Shown here piece by piece: positions 31,416 through 39,944 of a stretch of 64,000 bases of DNA. A model generated the notes under the pieces. The model made no database searches. It was not told the DNA's origin and saw only the letters and a list, made by a program, of their open reading frames with translations. The translations under genes were made by a program, and so were the position numbers. How positions within the stretch are numbered: the stretch's first letter is position 1; the number at the start of each line of letters is the position of its first letter. The DNA lies in contig CP064972.1 in assembly GCA_016699405.1 (NCBI GenBank), forward strand, positions 806,001 through 870,000, written 5' to 3'. The DNA comes from Holophagales bacterium. Its GTDB lineage: Bacteria; Acidobacteriota; Thermoanaerobaculia; Multivoradales; JAGPDF01.

Positions 31416-32777
31416 TCAGTCGCCGTCGAGCCCGAACTTCTCGAGGCGATAGAGAAACGCCTTGTAGGGCAGGTCGAGCAGCCGCGCGGCTCGCGCGCGA
31501 TTGCCCTGGGCGAGATCGAGCGCCTGCCGCAGGCAGTCCTTCTCGTGCTCTTCCCAGGCGAGACCGGTCGGCGGCAGGCGGAAGCCGCCGTCTCCCGGGG
31601 GCCGGCCGGCGAGCTCCGGCGGAAGGTCTTCGGCCCGGATGCGGCCGTCTTCGGCCAGCAGGACGAGTCGCTCCACGACATTGGCAAGCTCCCGGGCATT
31701 GCCCGGCCAGGCGTGTTCGAGCAGGCGGCGCATCACGGTCGGCGGGAGGGCCGCCACCGGGATTCCATGGCGTCGCGCCGCCCGCTCCGCGAAGTGCCGG
31801 GCAAGCAACGGCACGTCCTCGCGCCGTTCGCGCAGCGGCGGCAGGGCGAGCGGCACCACGTTGAGCCGGTAGAAGAGATCCTGGCGGAACCTGCCGGCCG
31901 CCGCGTCCGCGGCGAGGTCGCGGTTGGTCGCCGCGATCAGTCGCGGCGCCGCCGGCACCTCGTGGTGACCGCCGAGCCGTTGGACTCGCCCTTCCTGCAG
32001 CGCTCGCAGGAGCTTCGGTTGCAGCGGCAACGGCAGCTCCCCGACCTCGTCGAGGAAGAGCGTCCCCTCGTGCGCCTGCTCGAACCGCCCGGGGCGCATC
32101 CGATCCGCCCCGGTGAAGGCGCCCTTCTCGACGCCGAAGAACTCGGACTCGAGCAGGTTCTCCGGCACTGCGGCGCAGTTGACCGCGACGAACGGTGCGG
32201 TCCGGCGGCGGGAGAGGGCATGCAAGGCGCGGGCGACGAGCTCCTTGCCGGTGCCGCTCTCCCCGGTGAGCAGGATCGTCGCGTCGGTCGCCGCCAGGCG
32301 CTCGACCTGGCGGAAGAGCTTCTGCATCGCCGGCGCCCGACCCAGCAGGTCGACCAGCCGATCGCGATCGGCCACCTCCTCGACGAGCCGGCGGTTCTCT
32401 GCCGCCAGACGGCGGGCGCGCAAGGCCCGCTCGAGCGCGAGCAGCAGCGCCTGGCGCTCGAACGGCTTCGGCAGGTAGTCGTCCGCTCCCGCCCGCACCG
32501 CCTCGACCGCATGGGCGATGGTGCCGTACGCCGTCACCATGACGACGGCGGTCTCCGGGTCGCGCTCCTTGACCTCGGCGAGCAGCGAGAGCCCGTCGCG
32601 ACCCGGGAGCTTCCAGTCGGAGAGCACGAGATCGACCGGTGCGCGCGCGAGCTCTGCCGAAGCCGCCTCCGCCGAGAGACAACCGCGCACGAGGTAGCCC
32701 GCGCCGACAAGGAGCGCCGACACGAGCTCGAGCTGATCGGCCTCGTCCTCGACGACCAGGATCCGCTCGTCAGCCAT
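31416..32777 (-). CDS. Sigma-54-dependent response regulator (NtrC/AtoC type)
   Basis: A 453-residue activator. The receiver domain (residues 1-120) has acidic pocket VVEDEAD, phosphoacceptor Asp in LVLSDWKLPG and Lys in DDYLPKPFE. The AAA+ domain has Walker A GESGTGKE, the sigma-54-contacting GAFTGA loop and Walker B TLFLDEVGELP. The C-terminal Fis-type HTH ends QALDLAQGNRARAARLLDLPYKAFLYRL. It activates sigma-54 promoters once phosphorylated by the overlapping upstream kinase. Its regulon is unknown. Confidence 0.96.
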   Translation of the reverse strand: MADERILVVEDEADQLELVSALLVGAGYLVRGCLSAEAASAELARAPVDLVLSDWKLPGRDGLSLLAEVKERDPETAVVMVTAYGTIAHAVEAVRAGADDYLPKPFERQALLLALERALRARRLAAENRRLVEEVADRDRLVDLLGRAPAMQKLFRQVERLAATDATILLTGESGTGKELVARALHALSRRRTAPFVAVNCAAVPENLLESEFFGVEKGAFTGADRMRPGRFEQAHEGTLFLDEVGELPLPLQPKLLRALQEGRVQRLGGHHEVPAAPRLIAATNRDLAADAAAGRFRQDLFYRLNVVPLALPPLRERREDVPLLARHFAERAARRHGIPVAALPPTVMRRLLEHAWPGNARELANVVERLVLLAEDGRIRAEDLPPELAGRPPGDGGFRLPPTGLAWEEHEKDCLRQALDLAQGNRARAARLLDLPYKAFLYRLEKFGLDGD

Positions 32778-34329
32778 GGGGTGCCTCCTCGCGCTCGCCG
32801 AGCTCGAGCCGCGCTCGCGTGCCGCCCCCCTCTCGCGGCTCGAGGGAGAGGCTCCCGCGATACCGGCCGGTGGCCACCCGGTGGGCGAGGTAGAGCCCCA
32901 TGCCGGCGCCGTGCGGCTTGGTGGTCAGGTGTGGGGTGAAGAGTCGCGCTCGGATCTCCTCGGCCACTCCGGCGCCCTCGTCGAGCACCTCCACGCGGAC
33001 CCGCCCCGCCGCCGCGGAGAGCCGCACCGTCACCACGGCTCCGTCGGGGCTGGCGTCGACCGCGTTGACCACCAGGGCCTGGACGACGGCCCGCAGCTCG
33101 GCGGTGAGCGCGCGCAGCGGCGGAACCGGCTCGACGGCCTCCACCACGACTCGCACGCGCCCACGGGCATCCTGCAGCGCTTCGAGCGCGACTTCACGTG
33201 CGAGGACCGACAGGTCGACCTCGTCCTCTCCGCCGCCGACGCCCGAGCTGGCCAAGGCCAGGAACGAGCGCAGCGCGCCGTCGATCCGCTGGATCTGGCG
33301 CCGGGCGGTCTCGACGAGCGGCGTCGGGTCGCTCCCCGGCGCCGCCCTCGCCCCCAGCTCCTCGAGCGAGAGGCCGAGCGCGTTGAGCGGATTGCGCAAC
33401 GAGTGGGCGAGACCGCGGGCGACGTCGCCGAGCTCGCCGAGTTGGCGGCGGTCCTGCAGCCGGCGATTGTCGCGGTCGAGCTCGACGAGGCGCTCCGACA
33501 TGCGATTGAACGAGGCGATCACCTGGCCCACCTCGTCCTGCCGCTGGGTGGTGACTTCGACGCCCAGCTCACCCTCACCGACCCGGCGCGCCGCGGTGGC
33601 GAGCTCGGCGAGCGGCCGGGTCAGCCGTCGGGTCACCCACGCGGTGGCCAGGAGCCCCAGTCCGAGAATGGCGAGCGAGCCGACGAGCAGGCGCGAACCG
33701 AAAGCCTCGAGGGTCGAGCTCACCTCGGCGTGCGGGATCGGAATCGCCCGCTCGAGCTGCGGGCCACGCACGAAGAGCATGTCGGCCTCGGGTGGAGAGT
33801 CGACGACCATCCGGTGGATCTCCCGGGTGACGGTCGAACCGTCCTGTCGCCGCTCGGTGACGATCGTTCCAGAACCCGGGTGACCGGCGAGGGTGCGCAT
33901 CTCCACCTCGACCTTGTCCTTCTCGCGCGTCCGGTCGGCAGGTCCCGGCGCCGGGTCGTGCTCGTGCGCGTGCCGCCAAGCCGTTTCCTCGTGGACGACC
34001 CAGCGGAGTCTCCCCTTTTCGGCAGGTCCGGACGGGTCGGTCCCCGCGGCACGGCGGTCGGCTCCCCCTTCGGCTCGCGGCGCGGTCCCCGTCTCGGGCG
34101 AACCCGCCAGCACCAGCACGCGGGTCTCGTGCCCCGACGCCGGCGGCATTTCGTCGTCCCCCGAACGAAGCTCGAATCCCGAGAGGATCTCGTTGCCAAC
34201 CCGCACCGCCACGGTGCGCACGTTCTCGGTCAGGCGCGCGGCGAGCGACCGCACCAACATCGCCTGGGCAACCAGGACGAGCGAGAGGAGGCCGGCGACG
34301 AGGAGAAAGAAGCGGAGGCGCAGGGTCAT
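32770..34329 (-). CDS. Membrane sensor histidine kinase
   Basis: A 519-residue kinase. An N-terminal membrane helix (FFLLVAGLLSLVLVAQAML), a roughly 190-residue periplasmic sensor with charged, His-containing sequence and a second helix (LLVGSLAILGLGLLATAWV) are followed by HAMP (RRLTRPLAELATAARRVGEG). The dimerisation helix bears the phospho-His in VARGLAHSLRNPLNALGLSL, and the ATPase has N-box VVNAVDASPDG, GAGVAEE and HGAGMGLYLA. It overlaps the response regulator gene by 8 bases, forming one two-component system. The sensed signal is not evident. Confidence 0.95.
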   Translation of the reverse strand: MTLRLRFFLLVAGLLSLVLVAQAMLVRSLAARLTENVRTVAVRVGNEILSGFELRSGDDEMPPASGHETRVLVLAGSPETGTAPRAEGGADRRAAGTDPSGPAEKGRLRWVVHEETAWRHAHEHDPAPGPADRTREKDKVEVEMRTLAGHPGSGTIVTERRQDGSTVTREIHRMVVDSPPEADMLFVRGPQLERAIPIPHAEVSSTLEAFGSRLLVGSLAILGLGLLATAWVTRRLTRPLAELATAARRVGEGELGVEVTTQRQDEVGQVIASFNRMSERLVELDRDNRRLQDRRQLGELGDVARGLAHSLRNPLNALGLSLEELGARAAPGSDPTPLVETARRQIQRIDGALRSFLALASSGVGGGEDEVDLSVLAREVALEALQDARGRVRVVVEAVEPVPPLRALTAELRAVVQALVVNAVDASPDGAVVTVRLSAAAGRVRVEVLDEGAGVAEEIRARLFTPHLTTKPHGAGMGLYLAHRVATGRYRGSLSLEPREGGGTRARLELGEREEAPHG

Positions 34330-34406
34330 GGCGGTTCGGGGTTCGGCTCGTCGGGTTCGCGGCTGCCCGCTCGGCCGGTCATCGACAGAGCAAGGGTCAT
34401 GCCGCC

Positions 34407-34415
34407 TGATAGATT
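34407..34415 (+). promoter_or_regulatory. Extended -10-like element of the glycolytic operon
   Basis: TGA-TAGATT resembles an extended -10 (TGn plus hexamer) and ends 8 bases before the ATG at 34424. No ribosome site intervenes, so the gap mRNA would be leaderless or nearly so. Confidence 0.45.
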
Positions 34416-34423
34416 CTCTCCCG

Positions 34424-35431
34424 ATGGCTCTCCGCGTCGGCATCAATGGTCTCGGCCGGATCGGCCGCGCTCTCGTTCGCGTCCTCCGACAGCATCCCGG
34501 GATCACCCTGGCGGCGGTCAACGACCCCGCTCCGCCGCGCCAGATCGCCCGGCTGCTGCGTCACGACACCGTCCACGGAACCTACCCGGGCGAGATCGGC
34601 TGGGAGGAGGCCGGGCTGCGGATCGACGGCCGCTTCGTGCCCCAGAGCCGGGCGCTGAGCCCGGAGGAGATCGACTGGGAGGCCCACGGCGTCGAGGTCG
34701 TCGTCGAAGCGACCGGACGCTTCCGGCGGCGCGAGCTCGCCGCCACCCACTTGCGTGGCAGCGTCCGGCGGGTCGTCGTCTCGGCGACGGTGCCCGACGC
34801 CGACGCGACGTTCTGTGTCGGCATCAACGACCGGACTTTCGACCCCGGCCGCCACCACGTCGTCTCGAACGCCTCCTGCACCACCAACTGTCTCGCCCCG
34901 CTGCTCCTGGTCCTCGATCGCCATTTCGGTGTCGACCATGCGCTGATGAACACGGTCCATTGCGTGACCAACAGCCAGAACCTGGTCGACATGACGCATG
35001 TCGACCCGCGTCGGGCGCGGGCGGCGATCGCCAACATCATCCCGACCACCTCGGACGCCATCGCGTCGATCGGCTCGGTTATGCCCGCGATGGCCGGCAA
35101 GGTCGAGGGGCTGGCGATGCGCGTGCCGATCGTGGCCGGGTCGCTCGTCGATCTCGCGGTCACCCTCCGCCGGGGCACCACGCGCGACGAGGTCGCCGAC
35201 GCCTTCCGCCAGGCCGCCCGCGGCGACCTGGCCCCGATTCTCGGCGTCGAGGAGGAGGAGCTCGTCTCCTCGGACTTCATCGGCGAGACGCGATCGGCGG
35301 TGGTCGACTTGCCGCTGCTGCAGGCGGCCGGCGATCGCCTCTTCCGCGTCGTCGCCTGGTACGACAACGAGTACGGCTACACCCACCGCCTGGCCGAGCT
35401 CCTCGGCCTGATTCTCGCCCGCGGCGGCTGA
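34424..35431 (+). CDS. gap: Glyceraldehyde-3-phosphate dehydrogenase, divergent active site
   Basis: A 335-residue GAPDH-family protein. The NAD-binding start is VGINGLGRIGRALVRVL, adenine-ribose Asp is in AAVNDPA, catalytic SNASCTTNCLAPL carries the Cys, and the C-terminus has WYDNEYGY. Two blocks differ from ordinary GAPDH: HCVTNSQN instead of HAYTNDQN (catalytic His kept, Ps-site Asp lost) and IIPTTSDAIAS instead of IIPTSTGAAKA (phosphate-site Thr-Gly replaced by Ser-Asp). It heads gap-pgk-tpiA-secG, arguing for a glycolytic role, but a changed substrate preference is possible. Confidence 0.9.
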   Translation: MALRVGINGLGRIGRALVRVLRQHPGITLAAVNDPAPPRQIARLLRHDTVHGTYPGEIGWEEAGLRIDGRFVPQSRALSPEEIDWEAHGVEVVVEATGRFRRRELAATHLRGSVRRVVVSATVPDADATFCVGINDRTFDPGRHHVVSNASCTTNCLAPLLLVLDRHFGVDHALMNTVHCVTNSQNLVDMTHVDPRRARAAIANIIPTTSDAIASIGSVMPAMAGKVEGLAMRVPIVAGSLVDLAVTLRRGTTRDEVADAFRQAARGDLAPILGVEEEELVSSDFIGETRSAVVDLPLLQAAGDRLFRVVAWYDNEYGYTHRLAELLGLILARGG

Positions 35432-35541
35432 GACGCGGCACCGACCGCCCTCCACCCCCACCCGATCGGCCGGGGAGCGGCGTCGTGACGGGGTCTACAA
35501 TCGGCTGGACTCTCTCGATCGCCTCCGGCAAGGAGCCCCTC

Positions 35542-36738
35542 ATGACCCGCATGCTCACGCTCGAAGATCTCGATCTCGGCTCGCTCGACGGCGTTCCGGT
35601 GCTCGTCCGCGTCGATTTCAACGTCCCGATGAAGGAGGGCCGGGTGCTCGACGACACCCGCCTCGTCGAAGCGTTGCCGACCCTCCGCGAGCTCGTCGCC
35701 GCCGGCGCCAAGCTGCTGCTCTGCTCGCACTGCGGCCGGCCGAAGGGCGAACGGAACCTGAAGTACAGCCTTCGCCCGGCGGCCGAGCGGCTCGGCGAGC
35801 TGCTCGGCAAGCCGGTGGCCTTTGCCGAAGACTGCCTCGGCGAGCCGGTGGCGCGTGTCGTCGCCGAGCTTCCCGCCGGCGGCGTCGCGGTGCTGGAGAA
35901 CCTGCGGTTCTATCCCGGGGAGGAGAAGAACGACCCGGAGTTCGCCCGCGCCCTCGCCGCACCGGCACGCGCCTACGTCGATGACGCCTTCGGCTCGGCG
36001 CACCGCGCCCACGCTTCGGTGACCGGGGTGCTTCCCCACCTGCCACGGAAGGCAGCGGGGCGGCTGATGGTGCGCGAGGTCGAGGCGCTCGGACGCCTGC
36101 TCGGCGAGCCGGATCGCCCCTTCGCCGCCATCCTCGGCGGAGCCAAGATCGAAGGGAAGATCGACACGCTGGAGAACCTCCTGCCGCGCCTCGACATCCT
36201 GATGGTCGGCGGCGGCATGGCGAACACCTTCCTGGCTGCCCAGGGCCACGACCTAAAGGCCTCGCTGGTGGAGCGGGAGCGGCTCGACCTGGCGCGCCAG
36301 ATTCTCGCCCGGGCCACCGAGCGCGGCATCGAGATGCTCCTGCCGGTCGATCTCGTCGTCACCGACAGCTTCGACAACCCGCAACGAATTGAGACCGTGA
36401 CCGCGAGCGCGGTTCCCGACGGCATGCTCGCCGTCGACGTCGGTCCCGAGACGCGGCGGCGCTTCGCTGCCGCCGTCGGCCAGGCCCGCACCCTCTTCTG
36501 GAATGGACCGCTCGGCGTCTTCGAGAAACCGCCCTTCGACGCGGGAACGCGCGCGGTCGCCGAGGCGCTGGCGAGCTGTCCGGGCTTCACCGTCATCGGT
36601 GGCGGGGAGACCGTCGCGGCAGCGCATCAGGCCGGGGTCGCCGGCCGCCTGGGCCACGTTTCGACCGGCGGGGGCGCATCGCTCGAGTTCCTCGCCGGGC
36701 GTGAGCTGCCCGGTGTCGCTGCCCTGGTGAAGGGCTGA
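35542..36738 (+). CDS. pgk: Phosphoglycerate kinase
   Basis: A 398-residue kinase with the full set of family motifs: VPVLVRVDFNVPMKEG at the N-terminus, SHCGRPKG, VLENLRFYPGEE, GGAKIEGKIDTLENLLPR, GGGMANTFLAAQG, LFWNGPLGVFE and GGGETVAAAHQAG near the C-terminus. In the last, the usual Asp of GGGD is Glu, a conservative change. It converts 1,3-bisphosphoglycerate and ADP to 3-phosphoglycerate and ATP. TACAAT near 35498-35503 could be an internal promoter. The ATG at 35542 is used. It is followed by tpiA after 7 bases. Confidence 0.97.
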   Translation: MTRMLTLEDLDLGSLDGVPVLVRVDFNVPMKEGRVLDDTRLVEALPTLRELVAAGAKLLLCSHCGRPKGERNLKYSLRPAAERLGELLGKPVAFAEDCLGEPVARVVAELPAGGVAVLENLRFYPGEEKNDPEFARALAAPARAYVDDAFGSAHRAHASVTGVLPHLPRKAAGRLMVREVEALGRLLGEPDRPFAAILGGAKIEGKIDTLENLLPRLDILMVGGGMANTFLAAQGHDLKASLVERERLDLARQILARATERGIEMLLPVDLVVTDSFDNPQRIETVTASAVPDGMLAVDVGPETRRRFAAAVGQARTLFWNGPLGVFEKPPFDAGTRAVAEALASCPGFTVIGGGETVAAAHQAGVAGRLGHVSTGGGASLEFLAGRELPGVAALVKG

Positions 36739-36745
36739 GGTCGCC

Positions 36746-37522
36746 ATGCCGCGCCGCCCGATCGCCGCTGCCAATTGGAAGATGCACCTGCTGCGCGCCG
36801 AGGTCGCGGCCTGGGGTCGCGCGGTCCTCGGCGGCATCCCGGTTCCCGACCCGCGGGTCGAGGTCGTCGTGTTTCCCTCCTTCACGCTCCTGCCGGCCGC
36901 CGCAGACGCCTTCGCCGAGGGCCCGGTAGCGTTCGGCGCGCAGGATCTCCATCCCGAGGAAAAGGGCGCCCACACCGGAGACGTCTCCCCGCTCCAACTC
37001 GCCGAGCTGGGCTGTTGCTGGGCCCTTTGCGGGCACAGCGAGCGGCGGCGTGACCACGGCGAAAGCGACGAGCTGGTCGGCAAGAAGGTCGCCGCCGCAC
37101 TTCGCCACGGCATGCAGCCGCTGCTCTGCGTCGGCGAGACGCGCGAAGAACGGCGCGCCGGCGAGACCTTTGCCGTCCTCGCCCGGCAGCTCGCCGCCGG
37201 GTTGGCAAGCCGCCCGGCGACGTTCTGCCTGGCCTACGAACCGGTCTGGGCAATCGGTACCGGGGAGACGGCGACCCCGGAGATCGCCGGCGAGGCCCAC
37301 GCCTTCCTGCGCACCGAGCTGGAGCGCCTGGGTTACCCTTCCGGGGCCCTGCGGATCCTCTACGGCGGGTCGGTCACCCCGGAGAATGCGGCCTCGCTGA
37401 TCGCCCAGCCGGAGATCGACGGCTTCCTCGTCGGCGGGGCCAGCCTTGACCCGGGGAAATTCCTCGCTATCATTGCCGCTTGCGGTTTCGCCGCCCCGAC
37501 TGACGAGGACCCCCCCAAGTGA
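36746..37522 (+). CDS. tpiA: Triosephosphate isomerase
   Basis: A 258-residue TIM-barrel enzyme. Substrate Lys lies in IAAANWKMH, catalytic His in CGHSERRR, catalytic Glu in LAYEPVWAIGTGETATPE and the phosphate loop in ILYGGSVTPENAASL. It interconverts dihydroxyacetone phosphate and glyceraldehyde-3-phosphate. It directly follows pgk, and its stop overlaps the secG GTG (GTGA), so glycolytic and secretion genes share a transcript as in many bacteria. Confidence 0.97.
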   Translation: MPRRPIAAANWKMHLLRAEVAAWGRAVLGGIPVPDPRVEVVVFPSFTLLPAAADAFAEGPVAFGAQDLHPEEKGAHTGDVSPLQLAELGCCWALCGHSERRRDHGESDELVGKKVAAALRHGMQPLLCVGETREERRAGETFAVLARQLAAGLASRPATFCLAYEPVWAIGTGETATPEIAGEAHAFLRTELERLGYPSGALRILYGGSVTPENAASLIAQPEIDGFLVGGASLDPGKFLAIIAACGFAAPTDEDPPK

Positions 37523-37827
37523 TCTATCTGCTCTATGTGATTCACGTCGTCATCTGCGTCTTTCTCATCCTGGTCGTGCTGCTCCAACAGGGCAAGGGGG
37601 CCGATCTATCGGTCTTCGGCGGTGGCGGCTCGATGGCCACCTTCGGAGCCCGCGGCGCCACGACCCTGCTGCACCGGCTGACTGTCGGCTCGTTCGTGGC
37701 CTTCATCCTGACGACGCTGGGGATCGCGATCCTGCAGGGCAAGCAGCACCGCTCGTCCGTGATGGCTGGCGCGCCGACGGCGCAGACCGCCCCCGCGACG
37801 ACCCCGACCGCGACGCCGGCCCCCTGA
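37519..37827 (+). CDS. secG: Preprotein translocase subunit SecG
   Basis: A 102-residue protein with two membrane helices (LLYVIHVVICVFLILVVLLQQ and VGSFVAFILTTLGIAIL) separated by the SecG loop QQGKGADLSVFGGGGSMATFG. The C-terminal tail is Ala/Pro/Thr-rich. It assists SecYE channel function in protein export. The GTG start is coupled to the tpiA stop. The following tRNA-Leu gene is the usual neighbour of secG in many bacteria. Confidence 0.96.
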   Translation: MIYLLYVIHVVICVFLILVVLLQQGKGADLSVFGGGGSMATFGARGATTLLHRLTVGSFVAFILTTLGIAILQGKQHRSSVMAGAPTAQTAPATTPTATPAP

Positions 37828-37844
37828 CGGTCGTCCGGGGAGGG

Positions 37845-37872
37845 TGGCAGAGTCGCGCGGCTCTGGTAGACT
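37845..37872 (+). promoter_or_regulatory. Possible tRNA-Leu promoter
   Basis: TGGCAG (37845-37850) and TAGACT (37867-37872) are spaced 16 bp, placing the start about 20 bases before the tRNA. The -35 match is weak. Confidence 0.35.
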
Positions 37873-37899
37873 TTCGCGGTTGTTCGCTGGTTCTTTGAA

Positions 37900-37984
<85 letters not shown>

Positions 37985-38031
37985 TCCCTCCCGAGCCATC
38001 CAGAGCCCTTCGCGGGGTTCTCGCGAAACGA

Positions 38032-38057
38032 CGAAGCCCTCCTCACGGAGGGCTTCG
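38032..38057 (+). terminator. Terminator after tRNA-Leu
   Basis: A perfect 11-bp hairpin CGAAGCCCTCC / GGAGGGCTTCG with a TCAC loop. It may serve both strands, since the cyclophilin gene ends at 38101 on the other strand. Confidence 0.75.
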
Positions 38058-38100
38058 CTGCTTCTGGCGGCATCTCGCCGCCGCCGGGGGTTCCCGTCGC

Positions 38101-38670
38101 CTACGGCTGAACCGTCGCCTTGGTGATCACCACCGGCTCGATGGGGACGTTCTGGAAGGGACCCTTGTTGCCGGTCGGCACCTTGGCGATGGCGTCGACC
38201 GTCTCCATTCCCGAGACCACCTTGCCGAACACCGCGTAGCCCCAACCCTGGGCGCTCTTGGCCGTGTGGTTCAGGAAGGCGTTGTCCACGACGTTGATGA
38301 AGAACTGGGCCGAGGCGCTGTGGGGGTCGTTCGTGCGGGCCATGGCCACCGTCCCGCGCGCGTTGCGCAGGCCATTGTCGGCCTCGTTCTGGATCGACGC
38401 ACGCGTCGGCTTCTGGGCCATGTCGGCGGTGAACCCGCCACCCTGGACCATGAAGCCTGGGATCACCCGGTGGAAGACCGTCCCGTCGTAGTGACCGTCC
38501 CGGACGTACTTGACGAAGTTCTCGACGGTCTGCGGGGCCTTCGCCGCGTCGAGCTCGAGGACGATCGCGCCCTTGGTGGTCTCGAGCTTGACCTTGACGG
38601 GTCCGGCGGGCTTGGCGGGAGCAGGGGTTTCGGCCATCAGCGTGGCGAGCAGGAACAGCACGGGGCTCAT
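38101..38670 (-). CDS. Secreted cyclophilin-type peptidylprolyl isomerase
   Basis: A 189-residue protein with a short hydrophobic N-terminus (SPVLFLLATLMA) and the cyclophilin fold: YDGTVFHRVIPGFMVQGGGF (catalytic Arg in FHRV), GTVAMARTNDPHSASAQFFINV and GYAVFGKVVSGMETVDAIAK. It catalyses proline isomerisation, probably in the periplasm. ATG 38670 overlaps the stop of the DUF971 gene by four bases. The transcript runs toward the tRNA terminator. Confidence 0.95.
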   Translation of the reverse strand: MSPVLFLLATLMAETPAPAKPAGPVKVKLETTKGAIVLELDAAKAPQTVENFVKYVRDGHYDGTVFHRVIPGFMVQGGGFTADMAQKPTRASIQNEADNGLRNARGTVAMARTNDPHSASAQFFINVVDNAFLNHTAKSAQGWGYAVFGKVVSGMETVDAIAKVPTGNKGPFQNVPIEPVVITKATVQP

Positions 38671-39011
38671 GACGGTTCTTCCTCCGGGCGTGGGACCGAC
38701 GAGGCGCGGCAGGCCGGACAGGGGCAGAGCGCGCGCAGCAGGTCGAATCGGTAGATCCCGGTCGCGTGGCCGTCCGACCAGCGGAACGACAGGGCGTAAT
38801 GCCCTACCTGTTCGATCCGCAGCAGGTCGACCGGCGATCGGGGCGGGTGAAATTCGAGACGCGCGGGGGCGTGCCCTTGACAGCCGGCACAGGGGCAGTA
38901 GCCGCGCAGGTGATCGTACTCGTAGGCGGCAGCGTGGCCGTCGTTCCAGACGATCAGCAGCCGGCGTTCGAGGGGGAGGCGGCGGACTTCGACGGGGGTC
39001 GGTTGGCTCAT
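38667..39011 (-). CDS. DUF971 domain protein with two Cys clusters
   Basis: A 114-residue protein. The DUF971 fold (also the N-terminal domain of gamma-butyrobetaine hydroxylase) is seen in VWNDGHAAAYEYDHLRGYCPCAGCQ and IEQVGHYALSFRWSDGHATGIYRFDLLRALCPCPAC. The two CPCxxC clusters could bind one or two metal ions. Bacterial DUF971 proteins are sometimes linked to Fe-S cluster or Mrp-type proteins, but no such gene is adjacent. It is translationally coupled to the cyclophilin gene. Confidence 0.9.
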   Translation of the reverse strand: MSQPTPVEVRRLPLERRLLIVWNDGHAAAYEYDHLRGYCPCAGCQGHAPARLEFHPPRSPVDLLRIEQVGHYALSFRWSDGHATGIYRFDLLRALCPCPACRASSVPRPEEEPS

Positions 39012-39237
39012 CGGCTCGACGCTTCTCGCCAGATGGCGGCGTCGGCGCGATCATAGACTCGCCGGGCGGCGCCGCGACAGTCGCTGCGGCGAAACGGGGA
39101 CGGCACCGTCTCCACCTCAGGACCTTCCGAGCGCGAAACGCCCCCAGAACCCCGGCATCGGATTTGCGTTTAAAGACTCTGGACCGCCGCTCGATGGCGG
39201 CCGATTCGATTCCAGGTCCCGTGGAAGGAGGACTCTC

Positions 39238-39888
39238 GTGAAACTCAAGACCCTTGCTCTCGCCGCGCTGGCGCTCGCTCTCGTCCCCGCCGTGGCTGGT
39301 GCCGCCGGCACCGGCTACCGCTTCGAGCTGACACCGCGCATCGGCTACAACTTCGGCGGCACCCTCGACGGCCAAGACACGTTCCAGTTCAACACCGATC
39401 TGGAGGCCAAGGACAGCCCGTCCTACGGCGTCTCCTTCGACATCCCGCTGTCGCGGAATCTGCAGATCGAGCTGTTGGCCAGCCGGCAGTCGACCGAGCT
39501 GCGCTTCGACGAGGGGCTGTTCGGACCGAACTTCGCCGTCGCCGACTTCGACGTCTCCTACTACCATGTCGGTCTGCTCTGGCAGGGGCATTCCGGACGG
39601 GTCAGCCCCTTCTTCGTCGCCAGCCTCGGCGTCGGCGAGCTCGACCCGAAGATTGCCGGTGCGTCGAGCGAAACCCGGCTCTCGACCAGCCTGGGTGGCG
39701 GTGTGAAGGTCTTCTTCGACGACCAGGAGCACGTCGGCCTGCGGCTCGAGGGGCGCGGTTTCTGGACCGACCTTTCCGACAACAACCACTGGCACAACGA
39801 CAACCACGACTGGTGGGACGACGACTACACCTACGGCAACGACTTCACCCAGGGGCAGGTGTCGGCGGGATTGATCATCGCCTGGTGA
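39238..39888 (+). CDS. Outer-membrane beta-barrel protein with His/Asp-rich loop
   Basis: A 216-residue protein with a signal peptide (TLALAALALALVPAVAGAAG). Alternating beta strands (YRFELTPRIGYNFGG, YHVGLLWQGHSGRVSPFFVASLGVG, HVGLRLEGRGFW) and a final strand ending in aromatic IIAW are typical of an 8-stranded OmpA/OmpW-like barrel. A loop near residues 178-203 is rich in His, Asn, Asp and Trp (SDNNHWHNDNHDWWDDD), suggesting metal binding. GTG 39238 follows GGAAGGAGG. It is monocistronic and ends in a strong hairpin. Confidence 0.85.
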   Translation: MKLKTLALAALALALVPAVAGAAGTGYRFELTPRIGYNFGGTLDGQDTFQFNTDLEAKDSPSYGVSFDIPLSRNLQIELLASRQSTELRFDEGLFGPNFAVADFDVSYYHVGLLWQGHSGRVSPFFVASLGVGELDPKIAGASSETRLSTSLGGGVKVFFDDQEHVGLRLEGRGFWTDLSDNNHWHNDNHDWWDDDYTYGNDFTQGQVSAGLIIAW

Positions 39889-39913
39889 TCCCGGCGCCAC
39901 ACCGACGCTTCAC

Positions 39914-39939
39914 GGGGCGGGCCGATCCAGGGCCCGCCC
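39914..39939 (+). terminator. Hairpin terminator of the beta-barrel gene
   Basis: Stem GGGCGGGCC / GGCCCGCCC (9 bp) with a 7-base loop is followed by TTTCGC. It lies between convergent genes and can act on both. Confidence 0.7.
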
Positions 39940-39944
39940 TTTCG

